A stretch of DNA of 13,162 nucleotides from JBFWYO01 sp050186335 (GTDB lineage: Bacteria > Pseudomonadota > Alphaproteobacteria > Bin65), in the NCBI GenBank assembly GCA_050186335.1, contig JBFWYO010000106.1, positions 1 to 13,162 of the forward strand, written 5' to 3'. Of the stretch, positions 7,230-13,162 are shown in pieces (positions within the stretch are counted from its first letter, which is position 1; each line of letters begins with the position of its first letter). Below the pieces are notes generated by a model. The model was not told the DNA's origin and searched no databases. It saw only the letters and a list, made by a program, of their open reading frames with translations. Both the position numbers and the translations under genes were made by a program.

Positions 7230-7691
7230 ATGACTAAGCAGGATTCATCGAATCCGCTCGAAGCGCATCTTGGGTACTGGCTGCGCTTCGTGTCCAACCA
7301 CGTCTCGCACGCGTTCAGCCTCAAGCTGGCGGCGCGCGACGTGACGGTCGCGGAGTGGGTCGTGCTGCGCGAGCTCTATGACCGCGCTTCGGCGGTGCCG
7401 AGCGAGCTGGCCGCGCGGCTGGGCATGACGCGCGGGGCGATCTCCAAGCTCACGGACCGGCTGGAAGCCAAAAAGCTAGCCGCGCGTACGTCGCGCAAGG
7501 ACGACAAGCGGTATCAGGCGCTGGCCTTGACCGACGCGGGGCGCGCCCTGGTGCCGGCGTTGAGCGCGCTCGCCGACCGTAACGACGCGGAATTCTTCGG
7601 CCATCTCAAGGCGGCCGAGCGGGCGTCGATCGAGCGCGTCTTGAAGGGGATCGTCCGACGTCATGAACTGCGCGGCGTGCCCGTCGAATGA
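7230..7691 (+). CDS. MarR family transcriptional regulator
   Basis: This is a 153-residue dimeric winged-helix DNA-binding protein. From ATG 7230 the order is a dimerisation helix (about 10-33, LEAHLGYWLRFVSNHVSHAF), a helix with VTVAEWVVLRELY (38-50), the helix-turn-helix with recognition segment MTRGAISKLTDRLEAKKLAA (66-85), the wing with the family signature RKDDKRYQALALTDAGR (89-105), and the C-terminal dimer helices. Three in-frame ATGs are possible: 7218, 7224 and 7230. I prefer 7230 because GGAA at 7220-7223 lies 6 bases before it, and because ATG 7218 would overlap the right operator arm and has no binding site. The ligand is unknown. The DUF1398 gene follows after 79 bp and is the first candidate target besides marR itself. 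Confidence 0.9.
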   Translation: MTKQDSSNPLEAHLGYWLRFVSNHVSHAFSLKLAARDVTVAEWVVLRELYDRASAVPSELAARLGMTRGAISKLTDRLEAKKLAARTSRKDDKRYQALALTDAGRALVPALSALADRNDAEFFGHLKAAERASIERVLKGIVRRHELRGVPVE

Positions 7692-7713
7692 GGTCGGCCT
7701 GCCGCACCCACGG

Positions 7714-7748
7714 CCCGCAATCCCACCCCGCAATCCCACCCCGCAATC
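7714..7748 (+). repeat. 13-bp direct repeat, 2.7 copies
   Basis: CCCGCAATCCCAC occurs at 7714-7726 and 7727-7739 without a gap, followed by the first nine bases again (7740-7748). It lies in the leader between marR and the DUF1398 gene, 23 bases before the latter's start. It may be a simple slippage repeat or a cluster of binding sites; nothing else in the window carries it. Confidence 0.75.
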
Positions 7749-7770
7749 TAATCTCACACGCAGGAATTTC

Positions 7771-8178
7771 ATGGACAGCACGATCAAGCAAATCGCCGCC
7801 GAATGCTCGATGGGCTCGGACGAAGGGCGCCTTGCGTTTCCCGAAGTGGTCGCCAAACTCATGCGGGCCGGTGTCGAGCGGTACCACGCCGATCTGCTGC
7901 GCGCCGAGAAGACCTATTATCTGCCGAGCGGCGAATCACATGTGGTCGCGAACGCGCCGCTCGCGGCGCGGCCGGCCAAGGATTTCGTCGCCGCCGGAAT
8001 CGACGCGGCGGTGCGCGCGATCCAGGCGCAGCAGATCGACTATGCGGAATTCTGCGCGCGCATCGCGGCCGCCGGCTGCGTCGGCTATTTCGTCTCTTTG
8101 GCCGGCCGTCGTGCGGTCTATTACGGCCGCACGGCCGAGCAGCATGTCGAGCTGTTTCCGGCGGCGCCGCGCGATTGA
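7771..8178 (+). CDS. DUF1398 (YbcV-like) family protein
   Basis: This 135-residue soluble protein has no signal peptide or membrane segment. It matches the DUF1398 pattern known from E. coli YbcV: an N-terminal helix, then FPEVVAKLMRAGVERYHADL, a strand pair TYYLPSGESH, helices with IDAAVRAIQAQQIDYAEFCAR, and the closing segment CVGYFVSLAGRRAVYYGRT followed by EQHVELFP. The length is usual for the family. The molecular function of the family is not established. AGGA 6 bases before ATG 7771 decides this start; an in-frame start at 7663 lies inside marR and is rejected. It is probably transcribed with, or under control of, the MarR regulator upstream, through a leader that holds a 13-bp direct repeat. 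Confidence 0.85.
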   Translation: MDSTIKQIAAECSMGSDEGRLAFPEVVAKLMRAGVERYHADLLRAEKTYYLPSGESHVVANAPLAARPAKDFVAAGIDAAVRAIQAQQIDYAEFCARIAAAGCVGYFVSLAGRRAVYYGRTAEQHVELFPAAPRD

Positions 8179-8219
8179 AACGACCGCGCGTACGCGCAAT
8201 CGAACGCGTGGCCCTGCGC

Positions 8220-8304
8220 AGGCGCGCTGCAACACCGTGCTGTCCTCGAACCAGAGCTGCGAGATGCCGTCGAAGTCCAGCGGTCCGCGCGCATAGTCGA
8301 TGGT
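8220..8304 (-). pseudogene. possible remnant of an EthD-domain protein
   Basis: Read on the minus strand, 8304 to 8220 gives TIDYARGPLDFDGISQLWFE followed by DSTVLQRA. This resembles the middle of EthD-domain proteins, where a Pro-x-Tyr/Phe-Asp-Gly-x-x-x-Leu-Trp-Phe strand is followed by a helix. No start, ligand histidine region or C-terminus fits around it, and the frame merges into antisense of the DUF1398 gene. I take it as a short decayed piece. The match is from memory of the family pattern and could be chance. Confidence 0.3.
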
Positions 8305-8406
8305 GCGCTGCCGCCGCCGGCACGCGCCGCAACCAAGCCGCCTATTGCCAGAACCGAACCTGCCGGTTATCTGCTCAGGTCAACCCGGGAGCGCGAGCGA
8401 GGTACC

Positions 8407-8967
8407 ATGTCCGTCGTCGATTTCATCATCAGTCGCCGTTCCAACGGCAAGGTGGGCGAGCCCGCGCCGCCGCCGCATGTCGTGCGCCGGGCCATCGACG
8501 CCGCCGTGGCTGCGCCTGATCATGGCCGGCTGCGCCCCTGGGAGTTCATTCTGATCGAGGGCGCCGCGCGCGCGAAGCTCGGCGACATCATGGCCGACGC
8601 ATTGCGCGCGCGCGATCCGCAAACGCCGGAACCCGTGCTGGCCAAGGCGCGCAGCAATCCGCTGCGCGCGCCGCTGCTGATCGTCGTGGCGGCGAAGATT
8701 CATGTCGACCATCCGAAAATTCCCGAAATCGAACAGGTGCTCGCCGCCGGTGCGGCGGCGGAGAACCTGATGCTCGCCCTGCACGCCGAAGGCTACGGCT
8801 GCATGTGGCGGACCGGCGCGCCGTCCTACGATCCGGCGGTCAGGGCCGCTCTCGGTCTCAGGCCGAGCGATCAGATCGTCGGCTTCGTCTATGTCGGAAC
8901 GCCGATCGGCGTGCCGGCCGAAACGCCGCGACCGGACGCCGCAGCCTTCATCCGGGAATGGCGGTAG
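8407..8967 (+). CDS. nitroreductase family protein, YdjA-like
   Basis: This is a 186-residue FMN-dependent NAD(P)H oxidoreductase, normally a cytoplasmic dimer. It is the short YdjA type (E. coli YdjA has 183 residues) and aligns along its whole length: an FMN-binding start FIISRRSNGKVGEPAP (6-21) with the RRS triad, AAPDHGRLRPWEFILIEG (35-52), KARSNPLRAPLLIVVAAK (80-97), the helix with EQVLAAGAAAENLMLALHAEGYG, then MWRTGA and the last strand IVGFVYVGTP (157-166). The physiological substrate is not known for this group. A GCGAGG motif lies about 5 bases before ATG 8407. The gene ends in a strong hairpin 3 bases after its stop, so it is probably a single-gene transcript separate from the hemerythrin gene. 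Confidence 0.9.
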   Translation: MSVVDFIISRRSNGKVGEPAPPPHVVRRAIDAAVAAPDHGRLRPWEFILIEGAARAKLGDIMADALRARDPQTPEPVLAKARSNPLRAPLLIVVAAKIHVDHPKIPEIEQVLAAGAAAENLMLALHAEGYGCMWRTGAPSYDPAVRAALGLRPSDQIVGFVYVGTPIGVPAETPRPDAAAFIREWR

Positions 8968-8969
8968 CG

Positions 8970-8991
8970 CGGCGCATCGGACGATGCGCCG
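8970..8991 (+). terminator. hairpin after the nitroreductase gene
   Basis: CGGCGCATCG (8970-8979) and CGATGCGCCG (8982-8991) are perfect complements with two bases between, starting 3 bases after the stop codon. The innermost pairs would open to make a loop. The following sequence is only moderately T-rich (TTTGCGGCTTTCTGTTT from 9001), so it is a likely but not canonical intrinsic terminator. Confidence 0.55.
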
Positions 8992-9015
8992 GCCCTGAAG
9001 TTTGCGGCTTTCTGT

Positions 9016-9029
9016 TTGATCTTGATCAA
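9016..9029 (+). promoter_or_regulatory. FNR/FixK-type box upstream of the hemerythrin gene
   Basis: TTGAT-CTTG-ATCAA is a perfect match to the TTGAT-N4-ATCAA consensus bound by FNR, FnrL, FixK and Anr/Dnr proteins. Its centre (9022.5) would place a class II start site near 9064, and CATTCT at 9052-9057 fits a -10 box for that start. The hemerythrin gene at 9100 is therefore probably induced at low oxygen, or by nitric oxide if the binder is a Dnr/NnrR type. Confidence 0.75.
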
Positions 9030-9057
9030 GGCGCGCTGCGGCGTTCCCGGCCATTCT

Positions 9058-9081
9058 GGATTTATCGTCAACGATAAATCC
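9058..9081 (+). promoter_or_regulatory. perfect palindrome at the predicted hemerythrin start site
   Basis: GGATTTATCGT (9058-9068) and ACGATAAATCC (9071-9081) are exact complements around CA. It lies where transcription should begin if the FNR-type box works at -41.5, and 19 bases before the ATG. It could be the operator of a second regulator acting as a repressor, or a hairpin at the 5' end of the mRNA. I do not recognise the sequence as a known operator. Confidence 0.6.
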
Positions 9082-9099
9082 ACCAGGTCGAGAACCCTC

Positions 9100-9759
9100 A
9101 TGGACAGTCACGCCCTCACCATCATCCAACGCGAGCATCGTGCCGTCGCGGCGGTCCTGCACTGCTTCGAACATATCCTGAATGACGTTAAAGCCGGGAA
9201 GCTTGAGTCCGATTTCCCGCTGTACGAGGCAATCATCGACTACATCCAGGATTTTCCGGATCGGTTTCATCATCCGAAGGAAGACAATTTCCTGTTCAAG
9301 ACGGCGTCGGTCCGTGCGCGCGACCTGCAGCCGGTGATCGACGATCTGAAGGCGCAACACGTAGCCGGCGAACGCAAGATTGCCGATCTGCGCTGGAAAC
9401 TGGAGGCCTATAAAAAGGCGCCGAAGGATGCCTGGGCTGCGTTCGATACGGCGGCACGCGCCTATATCGATTTTCAACGCAAACATATCGGGCTGGAGGA
9501 ACGTGCCGTCATTCCGACCGCCCGGCGATTGTTCGACGCCGCCGATTGGGCGCCGATCGAGCGCGCCTATGCGGACAACGACGATCCGATCTTCGGCCGG
9601 AGTCCGCGCAATCATTTCGACCGCTTGTTCAGCCGGATCGTGGCGTTGGCGCCGCAGCCGCATGGGCTCGCAGAGCGTCGCGAACCGAAATCGCCGGGCG
9701 AAGACGAAAGCAAACGGCCCGAGTTCCGGTCTCGCGTGGTCGAACTGCACTGGCTGTGA
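9100..9759 (+). CDS. hemerythrin domain-containing protein
   Basis: This 219-residue cytoplasmic four-helix-bundle protein is likely to carry a diiron centre that binds oxygen or nitric oxide, or senses redox state. The expected ligands are all present and in order: His13 in QREHRAV, His57/His58 and Glu61 in FHHPKEDNFLF, His87 in KAQHVAGE, and His129 with Glu133 in RKHIGLEERAVIP. The bundle ends near residue 160; the remaining C-terminal 55 residues are charged and probably flexible (EPKSPGEDESKRPEFRS). The start is ATG 9100; an in-frame upstream start at 9016 lies inside the FNR-type box and is rejected. The promoter region has that box plus a separate perfect palindrome, fitting control by low oxygen and a second signal. 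Other members act in nitric-oxide or oxygen stress; the role here is inferred. Confidence 0.92.
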   Translation: MDSHALTIIQREHRAVAAVLHCFEHILNDVKAGKLESDFPLYEAIIDYIQDFPDRFHHPKEDNFLFKTASVRARDLQPVIDDLKAQHVAGERKIADLRWKLEAYKKAPKDAWAAFDTAARAYIDFQRKHIGLEERAVIPTARRLFDAADWAPIERAYADNDDPIFGRSPRNHFDRLFSRIVALAPQPHGLAERREPKSPGEDESKRPEFRSRVVELHWL

Positions 9760-10272
9760 GCCGGTAAATATGAATCTTTGCGGGCACCGATATTAATTTT
9801 TTGCCCAATCTAGCGGCGCAAAGGGGCTTAAATGGCCAGTCGGCAAGGGCCGCGGGTGCCGTTCTAAATCCTCCTGTTTTCCAGGCGTTTATCACCCGCT
9901 AATTTACAGTGGGCGATGTGGATATGACTCAGCAGCGCGTCGGCCGGAAGTTCTCTATAGTTTAGAATTAGTAAACATTAACAGAATTCGCGAACTGGAA
10001 TAAGAGCATATTAATAATTTGTGATTTCAAATGCCTTGCGAATCGGGACCCGTTCGACTAATTCCAATCCTATTCAAAGAGGGCCAAAACCGCACTAAGG
10101 CGGGGCTCTTAACTGCAAATAAGGCTGACCAGCCGTAACGGTAAAAAACGGTCAGCCAAATCACCAAGTCCGCGGCATAGATCGCGGCGCGTAGCGGGAG
10201 AATCGATCGGAGACTCAAGTTCGGGCGCGATCCGCGCCTGGACCACGACATGCGTGCGCCTGGAGGTCAAAA
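9760..10272. other. 513-bp noncoding region upstream of the adhesin, with AT-rich core
   Basis: No coding frame is supported here. It contains CTTTGCG (9776-9782) paired with CGCAAAG (9817-9823) around a T-run, possibly the end of the hemerythrin transcript. ATCACCCGCT (9891-9900) can pair with AGTGGGCGAT (9908-9917), but the CACCCGC in it can alternatively pair with GCGGGTG at 9852-9858. The core at 9961-10020 has 15 G or C in 60 bases (25%), far below the rest of the window, and is the likely promoter and regulator-binding zone of the adhesin. GGAGG at 10262-10266 is the adhesin ribosome binding site, 6 bases before GTG. Confidence 0.6.
10123..10157 (+). repeat. 8-bp inverted repeat in the adhesin leader
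   Basis: GGCTGACC (10123-10130) and GGTCAGCC (10150-10157) are perfect complements, with 19 bases between them that include an A-run. Read on the minus strand the run becomes T6, but it lies inside the loop, so this is not a standard terminator. It may be an mRNA leader hairpin or an operator about 115 bp before the adhesin start. Confidence 0.4.
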
Positions 10273-13162
10273 GTGACAACGAACGATACAAATTCCCCGC
10301 GCAACGGTCAGCCTGCGGCAAACGAGGCTGGCGACGGCCAGCGCACGCAAACCGCGCCGCAGAGCCCGCTGCAGCTGGCCGAACAGGCCAGGGCCGTCCC
10401 CGGCCAGGCTGTCGCCAAGCCGGCGCCGGGCCAGACCGAATCGTATCCGTTGTTTCTGTTCGCCAATGGCGTCGCGTTCGACTGGAAGACGGTCAAGTTC
10501 GAGAAGACGGCGACTGGCGACCTGGCCATCGTGTTTCCGGACAAGGCGCGCATCGAACTGATCGATACCCAGAAGCTGGTCGAGGCGCTCGAGAAGAAGG
10601 GCAACGGCGCGATCCCGCCGCTCGACGACAGCCTGCCGATTCTGCAACAATTCATCACCAACGTCGAACCGGCGGCCGGCGAACAAGGGCCGCCGCCGTC
10701 CGGCCATCAGTATGGCCAGTACGACGCCGGTTCGATCGGCGAGGGCATCGATCATCTGGGCGGGCTCGGCGACGAGGATTTCGGCTCGGCGTTCGGCGAC
10801 CCGCTGCCCAGGAACACGTTCGAACAGCAACAGACCGGCGACACCGCATCGGACGAATCTCTCGCACCGGTCAACGCGCCGCCGCAGGCGACCGACGACA
10901 CTTATCAGCTCAACTTCGAAGTGCCGTTCTTTCAGCCCGTGATCGGCGGTTTGCTGAATAACGATTCGGATCCGAACGCGGATCCGGTGTCGATCACTTC
11001 GCACACCGACGTCAGCAACGGCACGCTGGTGGTCGGCACCGACGGCCAGTTCAGCTACACGCCCGACCAGGGCTTCATCGGCACCGACAGCTTCACCTAC
11101 ACGATTACCGACGGCAACGGCGGCACCTCGAGCGCCCTGGTGACGCTCGATGTCGGCGATTACGACAATCCGCCGGTCGCGCTGCCGGATACGGCGACCA
11201 CGGCGGAAGATACGCCCGTGACCGTGCCGGCAAACGGCGTGCTGGCCAACGATTCCGATCCGGAAAGCAATCCGATCACGATCATCGGCAACAGCGATCC
11301 GGCCAACGGCACCGTGACGCTGGGTTCGGACGGCAGCTACGTCTACACGCCGGATGCCGATTTCAACGGCACCGATCAGTTCACCTATACGTTGTCGGAC
11401 GGCAACGGCGGCAGCGCCAGCACCACCGTCACCATCACGGTGACGCCGACCAACGACGTGCCGGATGCCCGCGACAATTCGGTCAGCATCATCGAAGGCG
11501 GCGTGGTCAAGACCAACGTCGTCATCATCTTCGATCGTTCCGGCAGCATGAACAACGACCCGGGCGTCGAAGGCTACGCGACCCGCCTGGCGATGACCCA
11601 GGCCGCAGTCGCGAAGCTTCTAGAATCGGGCGAAGTCGGCAGCGTGCTGGTGGTCGATTTCGCCGACACGGCGACGACCTCGGGCTGGACCACGGTCAAC
11701 GGCGCGGTCACCTACGTCAATAACATCACAGCCTTCGGCCCGACGAACTATGACGCCGCCTTGGCGCTGACCATGTCGGAATTTGTCGAGCCGCACGACT
11801 CCGCGGAGCGGACGGTCGTCTACTTCATTACCGATGGCGTGCCCAACAATCCGGTCGGCAGCGAAGGCGTCAGCGCGCTGGAAACCGGCGTGTGGGAACA
11901 GTTCCTGATCGATAACGAGATCGATCGCGCGTTTGCGGTCGGCATGGGCGCCGGCGTGCCGAATCCGAGTTCGGATCTCGAGGCGATTGCCTGGCCGAAC
12001 GGCGACCCGGACAATCCGGCCTACGCCCTCTATGACGTGAAGCTGGTGGACGTCACCAACGAGTCGTTCGTCGGTCACATCGGCGGAAATGTCATCACCG
12101 ACAACGATCCCGGCGACGGGCTCGATACGTTCGGCGGCGACGGCGCCGGATATGTCAAATCGATCGAGATCGACGGCGTCGTCTACACGTACGACCCGGG
12201 CTTGGACCAGATCACCAGCATCAACGGCACGATTCCCGGTAGTTATTTTACCGCCGATACGCCGCTCGGCGGCAAGCTGACCTTCTATTTCGCCGATGGC
12301 TCCGGCCATCTGGCCGGCGATTACTCTTATCTGTCCCCGGGCAACGTCAACGCCGACATCGATGAATTTTTCCCCTATGTCATCGCCGACGTGGACGGCG
12401 ACGAGGATACGGCGAATCTGATCATCCAGGTGACCGACGGCGACAACCGGCCGCCCAATGCGGCCAACGATTCCGAGACGACGCCGGAAGAGACCCCCAT
12501 TACCGTCACGGTGCTGTCGAACGACAGCGATCTTGACGGCAATACATTGACGGTGACCGGCAATACCGATCCGTCGAACGGCACCGTCGTGCTCGGCACG
12601 GACGGCACGTTCGCGTATACGCCGGATACGGATTTCAACGGCACGGATAGTTTCATCTACACCATTACCGATGGCGTCGCGGGCTCGGACACGGCCTTGG
12701 TCACCATCACGGTGACGGGTGTGAACGACCTGCCGGATGCGCTCAACGACAACTACACGACGAACGAGGACACGCCGCTGACGGTGTCGGCGGTCTCGCT
12801 GGGCGTGCTGAACAACGACACGGACGCGGACGGCGACACGCTGTCGGTGATCGACTACACGACGGCGAGTGCGGAAGGCGGCACGGTTGCGCTCGGCACG
12901 GACGGCACGTTCGTGTACACGCCGGAAGCGGACTTCCACGGCACGGATACGTTCACGTACACGATCACGGACGGGAACACGGGCGCGACGGACAGCGCGC
13001 TGGTGACGGTGACGGTGTTGACGCAGGCGGACGATCCGGATGCGCTCAACGACAACTACACGACGAACGAGGACACGCCGCTGACGGTGTCGGCGGTCTC
13101 GCTGGGCGTGCTGAACAACGACACGGACGCGGACGGCGACACGCTGTCGGTGATCGACTACA
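10273..13162 (+). CDS. giant type I-secreted adhesin with Big_9 repeats and vWA domain, 3' end cut off
   Basis: The start is GTG 10273 with GGAGG 6 bases before; 963 codons follow with no stop. There is no Sec signal, as expected for a protein exported by a type I system through a C-terminal signal (outside the window). Residues 1-56 are Gln/Ala/Pro-rich. A small beta domain at about 57-110 (LFLFANGVAFDWKTVKFEKT, GDLAIVFPDKARIEL) precedes Pro133-Ala-Ala-Gly136, which fits the LapG-type cleavage motif. Big_9/cadherin-like repeats lie at about 203-297, 300-396, 727-818, 821-921 and from 922; a VCBS-like region of about 120 residues lies before the third. A von Willebrand A domain (about 415-600) has an intact MIDAS: Asp421, Ser423, Ser425, Thr491, Asp521. 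The protein is acidic and rich in Asp/Thr/Gly, so calcium binding is likely. Expected role: surface attachment and biofilm. Confidence 0.9.
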   Translation, partial: MTTNDTNSPRNGQPAANEAGDGQRTQTAPQSPLQLAEQARAVPGQAVAKPAPGQTESYPLFLFANGVAFDWKTVKFEKTATGDLAIVFPDKARIELIDTQKLVEALEKKGNGAIPPLDDSLPILQQFITNVEPAAGEQGPPPSGHQYGQYDAGSIGEGIDHLGGLGDEDFGSAFGDPLPRNTFEQQQTGDTASDESLAPVNAPPQATDDTYQLNFEVPFFQPVIGGLLNNDSDPNADPVSITSHTDVSNGTLVVGTDGQFSYTPDQGFIGTDSFTYTITDGNGGTSSALVTLDVGDYDNPPVALPDTATTAEDTPVTVPANGVLANDSDPESNPITIIGNSDPANGTVTLGSDGSYVYTPDADFNGTDQFTYTLSDGNGGSASTTVTITVTPTNDVPDARDNSVSIIEGGVVKTNVVIIFDRSGSMNNDPGVEGYATRLAMTQAAVAKLLESGEVGSVLVVDFADTATTSGWTTVNGAVTYVNNITAFGPTNYDAALALTMSEFVEPHDSAERTVVYFITDGVPNNPVGSEGVSALETGVWEQFLIDNEIDRAFAVGMGAGVPNPSSDLEAIAWPNGDPDNPAYALYDVKLVDVTNESFVGHIGGNVITDNDPGDGLDTFGGDGAGYVKSIEIDGVVYTYDPGLDQITSINGTIPGSYFTADTPLGGKLTFYFADGSGHLAGDYSYLSPGNVNADIDEFFPYVIADVDGDEDTANLIIQVTDGDNRPPNAANDSETTPEETPITVTVLSNDSDLDGNTLTVTGNTDPSNGTVVLGTDGTFAYTPDTDFNGTDSFIYTITDGVAGSDTALVTITVTGVNDLPDALNDNYTTNEDTPLTVSAVSLGVLNNDTDADGDTLSVIDYTTASAEGGTVALGTDGTFVYTPEADFHGTDTFTYTITDGNTGATDSALVTVTVLTQADDPDALNDNYTTNEDTPLTVSAVSLGVLNNDTDADGDTLSVIDY
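12733..13162 (+). repeat. 303-bp tandem repeat array in the adhesin, start only
   Basis: The unit beginning CCGGATGCGCTCAACGACAA at 12733 starts again at 13036, a period of 303 bp or 101 codons. The 127 bases visible of the second copy (13036-13162) are identical to 12733-12859. The earlier Big_9 units of the same gene are related in protein but clearly diverged in DNA. The near-identical units also use ACG for threonine far more than the earlier ones, a sign of recent duplication or gene conversion. The array continues beyond the window. Confidence 0.92.

Noticed and set aside
8380..9750. Minus-strand frame of 456 codons
   Set aside because: It is the antisense of the nitroreductase and hemerythrin genes, both of which show full family motifs; the product is Arg/Asp/Gly-rich with no domain.
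11620..12939. Minus-strand frame of 439 codons inside the adhesin
   Set aside because: It mirrors the Asp/Thr/Gly repeat codons as Val/Arg/His/Asp-rich antisense; the sense strand has clear vWA and Big_9 domains.

Overview
The window is GC-rich chromosomal DNA. It most likely comes from an alphaproteobacterium of the Rhodospirillales/Rhizobiales type. This is inferred from the style of the xanthine phosphoribosyltransferase, the SPINDLY-type TPR glycosyltransferase, the perfect FNR/FixK-type box and strong GC3 codon use; no 16S gene or other marker is present to prove it. No insertion sequence, phage gene or CRISPR array was seen.

Left part (1-2711) is minus strand. A lipoprotein (1911-2711) is followed 32 bp later by a secreted DUF4864 protein (1453-1878). 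Then come a xanthine/guanine phosphoribosyltransferase (gpt, 782-1300) and, 3 bp after it, an EamA-type transporter that runs off the left edge. The first two and last two look like co-transcribed pairs. On the plus strand there is a small unrecognised gene (2887-3162) and tRNA-Arg(ACG) at 3330-3406.

Middle part (3660-8304). A plus-strand 835-residue protein has ten TPRs joined to a GT41 (O-GlcNAc-transferase/SPINDLY-like) domain. It converges on a minus-strand SAM methyltransferase, and their stop codons overlap. A MarR regulator follows; its promoter carries two copies of a TTAGT-N2-ACTAA operator 33 bp apart, which implies autoregulation. Next come a DUF1398 (YbcV-like) gene and a probable EthD-domain relic.

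Right part (8407-13162), plus strand. A YdjA-like nitroreductase ends in a strong hairpin. A hemerythrin-domain protein with a full set of diiron ligands follows. Its upstream region has a perfect TTGAT-N4-ATCAA box and, about 35 bp further on, an independent perfect 11-bp-arm palindrome where transcription should start; this suggests oxygen control plus a second signal. After a 513-bp noncoding stretch with a very AT-rich core, a giant surface adhesin begins at GTG 10273 and is still open at the window end. It has an N-terminal module with a PAAG site like those cut by LapG proteases, Big_9/cadherin-like repeats, a von Willebrand A domain with an intact MIDAS placed unusually early, and the start of a near-identical 303-bp repeat array.

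The points most worth a second look are the hemerythrin control region, the early vWA domain plus candidate LapG site in the adhesin, and the double MarR operator. I see no clearly novel multi-gene system.
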